A stretch of 5,650 nt of DNA from UBA3700 sp002372775. Lineage in GTDB: Bacteria > Bacillota > Clostridia > Christensenellales > UBA3700. The stretch covers positions 1 through 5,650 of the forward strand of contig CAMOIC010000045.1 in NCBI GenBank assembly GCA_946615965.1, in the 5' to 3' direction. The notes beneath the pieces are model-generated. The model was given only the letters and a program-made list of their open reading frames with translations. It had not been told where the DNA came from and searched no databases. How positions within the stretch are numbered: the first letter of the stretch is position 1; every line of letters starts with the position of its first letter. Positions 1 through 5,650 of the stretch are shown one piece after another. Both the position numbers and the translations under genes were made by a program.

Positions 1-1464
1 AACATTAGATGGAGTTGTTAACTTTAGAGTATATTCATAAGAATAAGATACAGGCTCTGAAGCATCCATATAAGCTGTGCCATCAGTAATTTCTTCTAAT
101 GTATCGAAGTTGTAATCACCAAGAGCAAATACTTGAATCTTATATGTTGAAGCACCATGAGATGCTAAATATGATGTTAAATCATATGTTCCATCTGTTG
201 TGTTGTTGAAGAATTCTCCGTTAATAAGAATCTTATATTCTTTAGCTTCATCAATCTTTGCTGTTGTTAAAATAAATGTACCATTTGTTTCGTTAACAAT
301 AAGGTCTTTTGGAGCAGATAATTTATCTAATCTAATAAATTTTTCACAATTCTTGATATATAAATCTTCTGTTGTGTCTGGCTTATAGATAGCAAGAAGC
401 TTAACATCTTCATAATTAGAGCAGATGTTTTCAGCAAGCATAGCTACTTTCTTACCACCATTAATAGATTTAACAGTTCCATAAATTTGTGCTGTTGTTT
501 CTTCAGATAACTTAATGTTGTTTAAGTTAGCCTTCTTATTAACTTGGATGTTATTTGTTCCAGTAAAATCTACATTGCTAGCTTCGATTGAATCAGCAAT
601 TGTAACTTTTGCACAGTTATTAAATGTTACAGTTGTGTTTTCGTCAGCGACAGTAATCTTTCCGTTAAGCTTAACGTTTTCAGATGTAATTGTAGCTGTA
701 GATACAACACTCATACCATTTAAAGTTAAATTCTTTGTAGTAATGCTAGCAGAATTAGCAATTGTTACAGGAACAGCAAAATTAAATGAAGCATTTGCTG
801 CTGTAACAACTAAATTGTCTACAACAAGAGTTCCTTTATTTGTATATTCGCCTTTCTTTCTTGTGCCAATTTCAATAGTAGTATTACCGCTTGTAGATAA
901 TGTCAATGTCTTTTTAACAGTAAGTGTATGACCATTTAAGTCGATTGAACAATTTGAATTAGATAAATCAAGATTGTCTACTTCAATATCTTTCTTTAAG
1001 AAGAAATATTTACCTTCTTCAGCAACGAAATCTTCTGCTGAAGCAACCATAATCTTATCCTTGTAATAGAAATAGCAAGGGAAGAATATAGCACTAAAGA
1101 TTACTATAATTGCAGCAACTGCAATTGAAATAATCATAATCTTCTTCTTTTTATCCATTGGTTCCTTAACTTTAACAGTTCTATCTAAAACTGGAGCAGG
1201 AGTTGAGGCAACATCTTGTGTGTTGTCTATAACGATTTCTCCGCTTGAGTTAACTTCAAAAGAATTTGGTTTTTCTTCTTCAGTAGCAGCAGGAGTTTCT
1301 TCTTCTTTTTTCTCCTCTTCTACGGTTTCTTTTTCTTGAGCATCAGTTGTTTCTTCTTTAGTTTCTTCAACTTTTTCTTCAGCAGCATCAACGTTTTGCT
1401 CAACCTTTTCTTCTGTTTCTTGAGTAGTTTCGTTTTGGTCTAAGTCTTTCTTTTCTTCGTCCAT
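1..1464 (-). CDS. Signal-anchored surface protein with beta-solenoid-like and fibronectin-III-like regions (C-terminus outside window)
   Basis: The frame is open for 488 codons from the ATG at 1464 to the window edge, so the C-terminus is missing. Residues 1-102 are hydrophilic and very rich in Glu, Lys and Thr. A KKKK cluster (105-108) precedes one hydrophobic segment (about 109-130), and no cleavable signal peptide is seen. This fits a type II anchor with the acidic tail inside and the rest outside. Residues about 140-360 are short beta-like repeats rich in Asn, Thr, Val and Ile, including SIDLNGHTLTV (around 173-183), a motif common in pectate-lyase-like beta-helix surface proteins. Residues about 380-484 (LSAPKDLIV, then EYKILING, YKIQVFALGD and YSYEYTLKL) look like a fibronectin type III domain, and LTTPSNV at the edge probably begins another. 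A strong AAGGAGGT site 6 bases upstream fixes the start. The gene begins 2 bases after the phosphoglycerate mutase stop, so the two are probably co-transcribed and translationally coupled. The role is unknown; adhesion or cell-envelope structure is an inference. Confidence 0.85.
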   Translation of the reverse strand, partial: MDEEKKDLDQNETTQETEEKVEQNVDAAEEKVEETKEETTDAQEKETVEEEKKEEETPAATEEEKPNSFEVNSSGEIVIDNTQDVASTPAPVLDRTVKVKEPMDKKKKIMIISIAVAAIIVIFSAIFFPCYFYYKDKIMVASAEDFVAEEGKYFFLKKDIEVDNLDLSNSNCSIDLNGHTLTVKKTLTLSTSGNTTIEIGTRKKGEYTNKGTLVVDNLVVTAANASFNFAVPVTIANSASITTKNLTLNGMSVVSTATITSENVKLNGKITVADENTTVTFNNCAKVTIADSIEASNVDFTGTNNIQVNKKANLNNIKLSEETTAQIYGTVKSINGGKKVAMLAENICSNYEDVKLLAIYKPDTTEDLYIKNCEKFIRLDKLSAPKDLIVNETNGTFILTTAKIDEAKEYKILINGEFFNNTTDGTYDLTSYLASHGASTYKIQVFALGDYNFDTLEEITDGTAYMDASEPVSYSYEYTLKLTTPSNV

Positions 1465-1466
1465 AA

Positions 1467-2681
1467 CTAAACCTCCTTTATAAATTTATTGATTAAATCT
1501 TCACATCTATCATAATAGATTCCGCTTAATTTAGCAGTTTCTTCATTATATGTATCAGCAACGCCTTCAACTTCCTTGTTTGATCTATATAAGATGTAAG
1601 GAATAGGATCGCTTACGTGAGTTCTTAACTTAATTGGTGTAGGGTGATCTGGAGCAACTAAAATGCTGTAATCAACTCCCATCTTATTTAATTCATCAAC
1701 AATATACTTAACAACGATATGGTCGATTTGTTCAATAGAGAAGATTTTATGCTCTAAATCGCCTTGGTGTCCACATTCATCTGGAGCTTCCATATGAATA
1801 TAAACATAATCATCGCCATTCTTTAGAGTGTTAATAGCAGCTTCTGCTTTACCTTTAAAGTTTGTTACGTATGTTCCTGTAACATTTGGAACTTCAATAA
1901 CGTTCATCTTAGCGCCAATACCGATACCCTTTAGAAGGTCAACAGCACTTATAACGGCACCCTTAATACCGAACTTTGATGTAAATGCTTCAAGTCTTGG
2001 CTTTGTGCCTTCGCCCCATAGCCAAATGCTGTTAGCTGGGTTCTTACCTTCAGCAATTCTCTTTTTGTTAACTGGATGATCCTTTAAGATGTCGTAAGAA
2101 GCTTTCATTAAAGCTTTCATTTCATCCCCATATAATCCCTTTGGTAGATAATCTCCTACAACTCTTCCTGAGATATCATGTGGAGGTGTTAAATCTGTTC
2201 CTGTTTTAGCATGATGCTTAACAAGACAATGTCTATAGCTAACACCATTATAGAATGCTAGAGAATCTGTTCCCATCTTGCTTTGAACATATTCAATAAG
2301 TTCTTTTGCTTCAGCTGTTGAAATTTCACCAGCAGAGTAGTCAACCATAGTCTTATCTTCATAATTTGCTTCATCAGATAATGTTACTAAGTTACATCTC
2401 ATAGCAATATCGTCATCTTTTAAATCGATTCCGATAGATAATGCTTCAAGTGGGCTTCTTCCTGAATAACAATTCTTTGTGTCATAACCCATCATAGATA
2501 GGTTAGCAACATCACTACCTGGCTTAAAGCCTGTAGGTACAGTCTTTACAAGACCGATTTCACCCTTTTTGCAAAGAGCATCTATATTAGGTTTGTTTGC
2601 GACCATAAGTGGAGTTTTTCCTCCGATAGATTCGATAGGATAATCTGCCATTCCGTCGCCTAGTATTACTACGTATTTCAT
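1467..2681 (-). CDS. apgM: Cofactor-independent phosphoglycerate mutase, apgM type (alkaline phosphatase superfamily)
   Basis: Predicted to interconvert 3- and 2-phosphoglycerate in glycolysis without 2,3-bisphosphoglycerate, in the cytosol. The 404-residue length fits the family (about 400). It opens with the metal-binding motif LGDGMAD (D9). GSDVANLSMMGYD follows, with S56 the likely phospho-accepting residue. Later come HMEAPDECGHQGD (296-308, D301 and H305) and PDHPTP (D345, H346) followed by H355 in THVSDP, which form the two-metal site. TPPHD, NPANSIWLWGEG and GAVISAVDL are also typical of this bacterial branch. I chose the ATG at 2681 because GGAG lies 6 bases before it and family members begin MKY. 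An in-frame ATG at 2693 would add four residues (MERI) but has no ribosome site. Some members of this branch have been annotated as a proposed homoserine kinase from gene context elsewhere; no threonine genes are seen here, so that alternative is weaker. It is first in an operon with the surface-protein gene. Confidence 0.92.
   Translation of the reverse strand: MKYVVILGDGMADYPIESIGGKTPLMVANKPNIDALCKKGEIGLVKTVPTGFKPGSDVANLSMMGYDTKNCYSGRSPLEALSIGIDLKDDDIAMRCNLVTLSDEANYEDKTMVDYSAGEISTAEAKELIEYVQSKMGTDSLAFYNGVSYRHCLVKHHAKTGTDLTPPHDISGRVVGDYLPKGLYGDEMKALMKASYDILKDHPVNKKRIAEGKNPANSIWLWGEGTKPRLEAFTSKFGIKGAVISAVDLLKGIGIGAKMNVIEVPNVTGTYVTNFKGKAEAAINTLKNGDDYVYIHMEAPDECGHQGDLEHKIFSIEQIDHIVVKYIVDELNKMGVDYSILVAPDHPTPIKLRTHVSDPIPYILYRSNKEVEGVADTYNEETAKLSGIYYDRCEDLINKFIKEV
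1471..1478 (-). promoter_or_regulatory. Strong ribosome binding site of the surface-protein gene
   Basis: AAGGAGGT on the minus strand lies 6 bases before the ATG at 1464. It sits inside the last codons of the phosphoglycerate mutase gene, so ribosomes finishing that gene arrive directly on it. This favours the start at 1464 over an internal Met at residue 103. Confidence 0.85.
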
Positions 2682-2687
2682 TATGCG

Positions 2688-2691
2688 CTCC
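2688..2691 (-). promoter_or_regulatory. Ribosome binding site deciding the apgM start
   Basis: GGAG on the minus strand is spaced 6 bases from the ATG at 2681. It overlaps the competing upstream ATG at 2693 (ATGGAG), which itself has only AT-rich sequence before it. This is why the shorter protein is preferred. Confidence 0.65.
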
Positions 2692-2714
2692 ATATATTAT
2701 TAAATATTTATATG

Positions 2715-2744
2715 ATTTTAATACTAATATATTATGATTGTCAA
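2715..2744 (-). promoter_or_regulatory. Sigma-A-type promoter of the apgM-surface protein operon
   Basis: A consensus -35 TTGACA (2739-2744) and a -10 TAAAAT (2715-2720, one mismatch) are separated by 18 bases on the minus strand. Transcription would start near 2708, giving a leader of roughly 27 bases. It lies between the stop of the XRE gene and apgM, so apgM need not depend on the upstream module. Confidence 0.6.
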
Positions 2745-2790
2745 TTTTATTTGGGATGGGTGAAATCTTGAAGTGGAGGTTGTTTAAAGA

Positions 2791-3399
2791 TTAAAGTAAG
2801 TCCTCAATTGAGCAATTAAGGGCCTTAGAAAGGGTATAAATAGTTTCAACTTGGGCTTTAGCGATATCTACAGAACCTTGTTCGTATGCTTTAATCGTTC
2901 TAAGTGGAATATTGCAAATCGCTGCCAATTCGCTTTGAGATAGACCTCTTTTCTCTCTCCATTCTTTAAGAGATGATTTGTATGGGAAACTATTACTAAT
3001 TTTTTCTGCAATTTTAGATATATCCATTTCGTGGAAAAGATGATAATCATCAAGCAGTTTAGAACAAGGGTAATTAGATAGTATTTTTTCAAATGGCTTA
3101 TTTATAAGCCACTGTGTATAAGCAAGTACCCATCCTACCCAATATGGAGCAGTTCTATCCATTGCTGGATTGTATTCTTTTAAGGGCTTATTTACGATTA
3201 GAGAAAATAGTTCGGAAGAGGATTTTCCAGCAATATAAATAGGGTCTCCTTCTTCAAATGCTTTTGAGATAAATGATTTACAAAATGCTTTTGAAAACTC
3301 ATCGATGTCCATATTTTCTACAAAGCAAGCTAACTCAAAGATTTCTCCGAGCTTTTCTTGTGCATATGGTAGATAGTAATCATTGTAAGCGTGGGTCAT
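2791..3399 (-). CDS. XRE-family helix-turn-helix protein, probable antitoxin and autoregulator of the DUF3990 module
   Basis: A 202-residue protein in two parts. Residues about 144-202 form a classic Cro/C1-type helix-turn-helix (LKEWREKRGLSQSELAAIC, then IPLRTIKAYEQG and LSKALNCSIEDLL), so it should bind DNA. Residues about 1-136 form a separate domain with FCKSFISKAFEEGDPIYIAG (39-58), a Trp/Tyr-rich YWVGWVLAYTQW (86-97) and FHEMDI (122-127). From memory, these motifs recur in Firmicutes HTH proteins next to DUF3990 genes; I cannot name the domain. The ATG at 3399 overlaps the end of the DUF3990 gene by 20 bases. A strong ribosome site, AAGGAGAG-like (actual AAGAGGAG), lies 12 bases upstream, rather far. 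The next in-frame Met is residue 30, which would cut into the domain. The antitoxin role is inferred from the partner and layout: it probably neutralises the neighbour through the N-terminal domain and represses the shared promoter through the HTH. Confidence 0.85.
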   Translation of the reverse strand: MTHAYNDYYLPYAQEKLGEIFELACFVENMDIDEFSKAFCKSFISKAFEEGDPIYIAGKSSSELFSLIVNKPLKEYNPAMDRTAPYWVGWVLAYTQWLINKPFEKILSNYPCSKLLDDYHLFHEMDISKIAEKISNSFPYKSSLKEWREKRGLSQSELAAICNIPLRTIKAYEQGSVDIAKAQVETIYTLSKALNCSIEDLL

Positions 3400-4066
3400 T
3401 ATTATCTATATCTCCTCTTATGAGTTCAATAAGGTAAATGGCGTCTTTTCTAAATACACCTTCCTTATTATTTAAGAATGCAAGTCTTGCCATTTCGTTT
3501 CTTTGTTTTCTTAGTGGATAGTAAACTGCAGCGTCTGCTTTTTCGCTTGAGATGTATTTTATTTGGTCAAATGATTTCTGACTTTTTAATACAATTTGCT
3601 CTCCAAGTTTGCCAAGTTTAAGCGCTTGAGCAAGTCTTTGACAAGATATAGTGTTATTAAGAAATGTTTCAGCAAAAGCAAAATATGAGTCATCCGCTCT
3701 ATAACCTTTTATAACGTCATATTCTTGATATGGTATAGAGTAGTTTTCCAAAAGGTATTCTTTTCCTGCTTTAGATATGTCATTTTTTAATGTAAATACA
3801 CGATTTTCTAAAAGAATAGTAATCCAATGAAGAATATTATATTGAGGTGAAGATAAGTCTAATACTTTTAGATTTGTTGTATCTAAAATGTATTTGTTAG
3901 CATATCCATTTTTGTCAGAATTTGATACTGCCCATTCTTTTGCTAAATCAATATTTTCTGTGCAATAAAAACCTAAGCCATAATCATTATGCTTGTTGCC
4001 AGCACCATAAATTGGCTTTTGTATAATATTTTCTGATCCATGATATAACACTATTTCTTTCTTCAT
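3380..4066 (-). CDS. DUF3990 family protein, ADP-ribosyltransferase-like probable toxin
   Basis: A 228-residue cytosolic-looking protein without signal peptide or membrane segment. It has the DUF3990 pattern: LYHGS near the N-terminus (Y8, H9, G10), DYGLGFYCTEN (28-38), W45, an LLENR segment (85-89), GYRADDSYF (121-129) and LGEQIVLKS (154-162). These match the order of motifs in the ART/PARP-like fold: an N-terminal NAD-contacting His/Tyr motif, a G-x-G-F-Y-x-T strand, and a late acidic/Gln catalytic position. ADP-ribosylation as the activity and Q157 as a catalytic-site residue are inferences; the target is unknown. The ATG at 4066 follows the promoter closely (leader about 18 bases) with only a weak ribosome site (GAGA). 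It is the first gene of the module and overlaps the XRE gene. About 9 of 20 Ile codons are ATA, against 2 of about 40 in the MscS gene, hinting at horizontal origin. Confidence 0.85.
   Translation of the reverse strand: MKKEIVLYHGSENIIQKPIYGAGNKHNDYGLGFYCTENIDLAKEWAVSNSDKNGYANKYILDTTNLKVLDLSSPQYNILHWITILLENRVFTLKNDISKAGKEYLLENYSIPYQEYDVIKGYRADDSYFAFAETFLNNTISCQRLAQALKLGKLGEQIVLKSQKSFDQIKYISSEKADAAVYYPLRKQRNEMARLAFLNNKEGVFRKDAIYLIELIRGDIDNNDPRLQ
3412..3419 (-). promoter_or_regulatory. Ribosome binding site of the XRE gene inside the toxin gene
   Basis: AAGAGGAG on the minus strand lies within the last codons of the DUF3990 gene (encoding I-R-G). It is 12 bases from the ATG at 3399, longer than the usual 5-10. 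Together with the 20-base overlap it suggests translational coupling of the second gene to the first. Confidence 0.55.
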
Positions 4067-4090
4067 TTTTTGTCTCTATTTTGTACTTAA

Positions 4091-4119
4091 ATTGTATCAG
4101 CAAAACAATAAAAAGTCAA
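4091..4119 (-). promoter_or_regulatory. Promoter of the DUF3990-XRE module
   Basis: On the minus strand TTGACT (4114-4119) and TACAAT (4091-4096) are spaced 17 bases apart. The -10 is preceded by TGA, giving an extended -10 (TGn). This is a strong sigma-A-type promoter. Transcription would start near 4084, about 18 bases before the ATG. The palindrome at 4122-4147 begins 2 bases upstream of the -35. Confidence 0.75.
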
Positions 4120-4121
4120 CG

Positions 4122-4147
4122 AATTAGGACATTGCAATGTCCCAATT
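4122..4147. promoter_or_regulatory. Palindromic candidate operator
   Basis: The core GGACATTGCAATGTCC (4127-4142) is a perfect 16-base palindrome. Four further complementary bases on each side (AATT) after one mismatch make a 26-base inverted repeat. It lies just upstream of the DUF3990 promoter -35 and upstream of the MscS promoter, so it is probably not transcribed from either. That points to a protein-binding DNA site rather than a terminator. The XRE protein encoded in the module is the obvious candidate ligand; this is inference. Confidence 0.65.
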
Positions 4148-4233
4148 TTAAATATTATGTTATATCTTGGTTTGTAAAAACATTGTTTTAAAAATAAAAT
4201 TTGCAATAACAAAAATTTTTACATTATAAGCGT

Positions 4234-4261
4234 TTTAAAATTAACTTGTATTTTATATAAT
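4234..4261 (+). promoter_or_regulatory. Likely promoter of the MscS operon
   Basis: A perfect -10 TATAAT (4256-4261) lies 29 bases before the ATG. The best -35 is a weak TTTAAA (4234-4239) at 16 bases. The flanking DNA (4148-4255) is very AT-rich and holds nothing else I can support. Confidence 0.5.
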
Positions 4262-4275
4262 AGACAAGGAGTAAA

Positions 4276-4281
4276 AAGGAG
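4276..4281 (+). promoter_or_regulatory. Ribosome binding site of the MscS gene
   Basis: AAGGAG is 9 bases before the ATG at 4291. A second AAGGAG at 4266-4271 lies 10 bases further upstream, too far for that ATG and close to the predicted transcription start. Confidence 0.7.
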
Positions 4282-4290
4282 CTTTACATT

Positions 4291-5337
4291 ATGGACAAAA
4301 AAATTAAGGTAGATTCTAATCTAATTGTTACAATCATAGTAGCATTAATCGCATTAGCTTATTATGTTGTACTTATCGTTGGTAAATATGTATTTGAACC
4401 ATCCAACGCATTCTATAGAAGTTTTAATATTTTCTCAGGAGCAGGAGATCCAAACAAATTAATTAGAATAGCAAGTTATTTCATTTTTATTCTAAGTGCT
4501 AGCTGGATTGTTAGATATGTTCTTGGAAAATTTGGATTATTATTACACAAGGGTAGAGCAATCATTAACCTAACATGTAGTTTAATTAAATACGCTGCGG
4601 TAATCGTTTTAGTATTTATGGTATTAAAGACATTAGGCGTAGATACAACAGCAATCCTTGCCGGTATCGGAATCTTAGGATTAATCGTAGGTCTTGGTGC
4701 TCAACCACTTATCGCAGATATTATTGCAGGATTATTTATCGTATTTGAAAACGTATTCGAAGTTGGAGATATCATTGTTGTAGATGGTTTCAGAGGAACT
4801 GTTGTGGATATTGGTATTAGAACAACAAAGATTGAAGACGTTGGCGGAAATATTAAAGTTATTAACAATGCTGATATTAAGACTCTTGTTAATATGACTC
4901 AAGCTTTATCTGTTGCAAATTGCGAAATGTCAATTGAATATGGTGAGTCACTAGAAAGAGTTGAATCTATTTTAAGTGAGGCATTACCAAAGATTAAAGA
5001 AGCTATTCCTGAAATTAAGGAAGGACCTTTCTATAAGGGTGTTTCTTCATTTGGTGATTCTAGCGTTAATCTAAAGTTTATTGCAAAGTGTGAAGAAGGT
5101 TCTAGATATCAAGTAGAAAGAGATCTAAATCGTCAATTCAAATTATTATTTGATAAGAATAATATTAGTATTCCATTCCCACAAGTTGTTGTTAACGAAC
5201 CAACTAAGTTCGAGAATGTTACCAAGAAGCAACAAAAAGCCGCTTCTGAATTCGTTTCAGAACAAAAAGAGTTATCTAAAGCTCTTCCAGATGGAGACAG
5301 ACCAGCAGTAGATACAAGCGACAACGTAAATGGCTAA
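4291..5337 (+). CDS. MscS-family small-conductance mechanosensitive ion channel
   Basis: Predicted homo-oligomeric membrane channel that opens under membrane tension and releases solutes during hypo-osmotic shock. Hydrophobic segments lie at about 11-31, 58-78 and 99-115, followed by the pore-lining helix (about 119-150). That helix carries the family's Gly/Ala pattern, ILAGIGILGLIVGLGAQ, then ADIIAGLFIVFEN. VFEVGDIIVVDGFRGTVVDIGIRTT (around 155-179) is the MscS signature at the start of the cytoplasmic beta domain, and the alpha/beta vestibule domain follows to about 300. A hydrophilic Lys/Glu/Gln-rich tail of about 45 residues ends the protein. The length of 348 is within the range of three-helix MscS channels. 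The ATG at 4291 has an AAGGAG site. The gene is divergent from the DUF3990 module and overlaps the next gene by 8 bases. Assignment to the family is firm; which physiological paralogue it is cannot be told. Confidence 0.93.
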   Translation: MDKKIKVDSNLIVTIIVALIALAYYVVLIVGKYVFEPSNAFYRSFNIFSGAGDPNKLIRIASYFIFILSASWIVRYVLGKFGLLLHKGRAIINLTCSLIKYAAVIVLVFMVLKTLGVDTTAILAGIGILGLIVGLGAQPLIADIIAGLFIVFENVFEVGDIIVVDGFRGTVVDIGIRTTKIEDVGGNIKVINNADIKTLVNMTQALSVANCEMSIEYGESLERVESILSEALPKIKEAIPEIKEGPFYKGVSSFGDSSVNLKFIAKCEEGSRYQVERDLNRQFKLLFDKNNISIPFPQVVVNEPTKFENVTKKQQKAASEFVSEQKELSKALPDGDRPAVDTSDNVNG

Positions 5338-5650
5338 TCACACTGACGAATTTAACGATTATGGTATAAAGAATCCGGATGGTATAAATATAAGCTATAC
5401 GGACTATCAAAGAGTGTCATCATTAAATGACATAGGGAATTTTATACAAGAACAATCATCTAGTGGTGTAAAAGAAACACAATCCATAAAAGAAACAACA
5501 TCTTCAAGAGGCTCCGATTATGTTTCAAATAAATCATTAGATTTAACAAGCACGATAGATGATATTCAAAATTTGCAATCACAAAGTGCAGCATCAACTA
5601 GCGGTGCAGTTTCTGCATCGACAGCAGCAGCCACAACAACTACGGCTGCT
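5330..5650 (+). CDS. Unrecognised low-complexity protein coupled to MscS (C-terminus outside window)
   Basis: The frame is open for 107 codons from the ATG at 5330 to the window edge. Its start overlaps the MscS stop (ATGGCTAA, 8 bases), and no good ribosome site precedes it, so it is probably translated by termination-reinitiation in the same operon. The visible part has no signal peptide or membrane segment. It is polar at first (NDYGIKNPDGINISYTDYQR), then rich in Ser, Gln and Thr, ending in an Ala/Thr/Ser tract (STAAATTTTAA), and so is probably disordered. Seven of its eight Ile codons are ATA, and CCG, ACG and TCG appear, unlike the MscS gene. I do not recognise it. It could be the cytoplasmic tail of a signal-anchored surface protein like the one at the left end, but nothing in view proves this. 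Confidence 0.7.
   Translation, partial: MANHTDEFNDYGIKNPDGINISYTDYQRVSSLNDIGNFIQEQSSSGVKETQSIKETTSSRGSDYVSNKSLDLTSTIDDIQNLQSQSAASTSGAVSASTAAATTTTAA

Noticed and set aside
200..388. Short plus-strand open frame
   Set aside because: Antisense to the fibronectin-III-like region of the surface protein, with no start signals.
515..931. Open frame of 138 codons on the plus strand
   Set aside because: It is antisense to the surface-protein gene, has no ribosome site, and its hydrophobic composition is the mirror of Asn/Thr/Val-rich codons on the other strand.
1828..2079. Plus-strand open frame of 83 codons
   Set aside because: Antisense to apgM, which is strongly supported by conserved motifs.
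2745..2790. Terminator after the XRE gene
   Set aside because: No GC-rich hairpin followed by a T run was found on the minus strand, so read-through towards apgM cannot be excluded.
2868..3092. Minus-strand open frame in another frame
   Set aside because: Lies wholly inside the XRE gene, whose HTH is clear in the correct frame.
4122..4147. Palindrome as a bidirectional terminator
   Set aside because: The flanking genes diverge and both promoters lie between the palindrome and their genes, so neither transcript would cross it. No adjoining T run follows on the minus strand.
4177..4189. 13-base palindrome AAAACATTGTTTT
   Set aside because: Dyad with an odd centre in very AT-rich DNA, where such sequences arise by chance. 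It shares ACATTG with the strong palindrome, so a weak second site is possible but not supportable.
5133..5324. Minus-strand open frame of 63 codons
   Set aside because: Antisense to the C-terminal part of the MscS gene with no independent signals.

Overview
This window is AT-rich chromosomal DNA, most likely from a low-GC Firmicutes lineage (Bacilli or Erysipelotrichia-like, perhaps an uncultured gut group). Supporting signs are strong AAGGAGGT/AAGGAG ribosome binding sites, sigma-A-type TTGACA/TATAAT promoters, and a surface protein with a fibronectin-III-like domain. TGA is used as a stop (toxin gene) and Trp is encoded by TGG, so the Mycoplasma code does not apply. The lineage is inferred from style only, without a database match.

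The left part (1-2744, minus strand) is a two-gene operon. A promoter at 2715-2744 drives a cofactor-independent phosphoglycerate mutase of the alkaline phosphatase superfamily (apgM type, 1467-2681). Two bases after its stop begins a large signal-anchored surface protein (1-1464, cut by the window edge). That protein has an acidic cytoplasmic tail, one membrane segment, a beta-solenoid-like region and a fibronectin-III-like domain.

The middle (2791-4147, minus strand) looks like a compact two-gene toxin-antitoxin type module. A DUF3990 (ADP-ribosyltransferase-like) protein overlaps by 20 bases a downstream XRE helix-turn-helix protein carrying a conserved-looking N-terminal domain. The pair has its own promoter (TTGACT, 17 bp, extended -10 TACAAT). 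A perfect 16-bp palindrome lies just upstream of the -35, inside a 26-bp inverted repeat, and is a good candidate operator for the XRE protein. Isoleucine ATA codons are frequent in the toxin gene and rare in the neighbouring MscS gene, which suggests the module is accessory DNA.

The right part (4234-5650, plus strand) is a divergent operon. It holds an MscS-family mechanosensitive channel and, overlapping it by 8 bases, the start of an unrecognised Ser/Thr/Ala/Gln-rich protein that runs off the window. No rRNA, tRNA, CRISPR array, insertion sequence or convincing intrinsic terminator was seen. The longest gene-free stretch is the 224-base divergent intergenic region, which holds both promoters and the palindrome.
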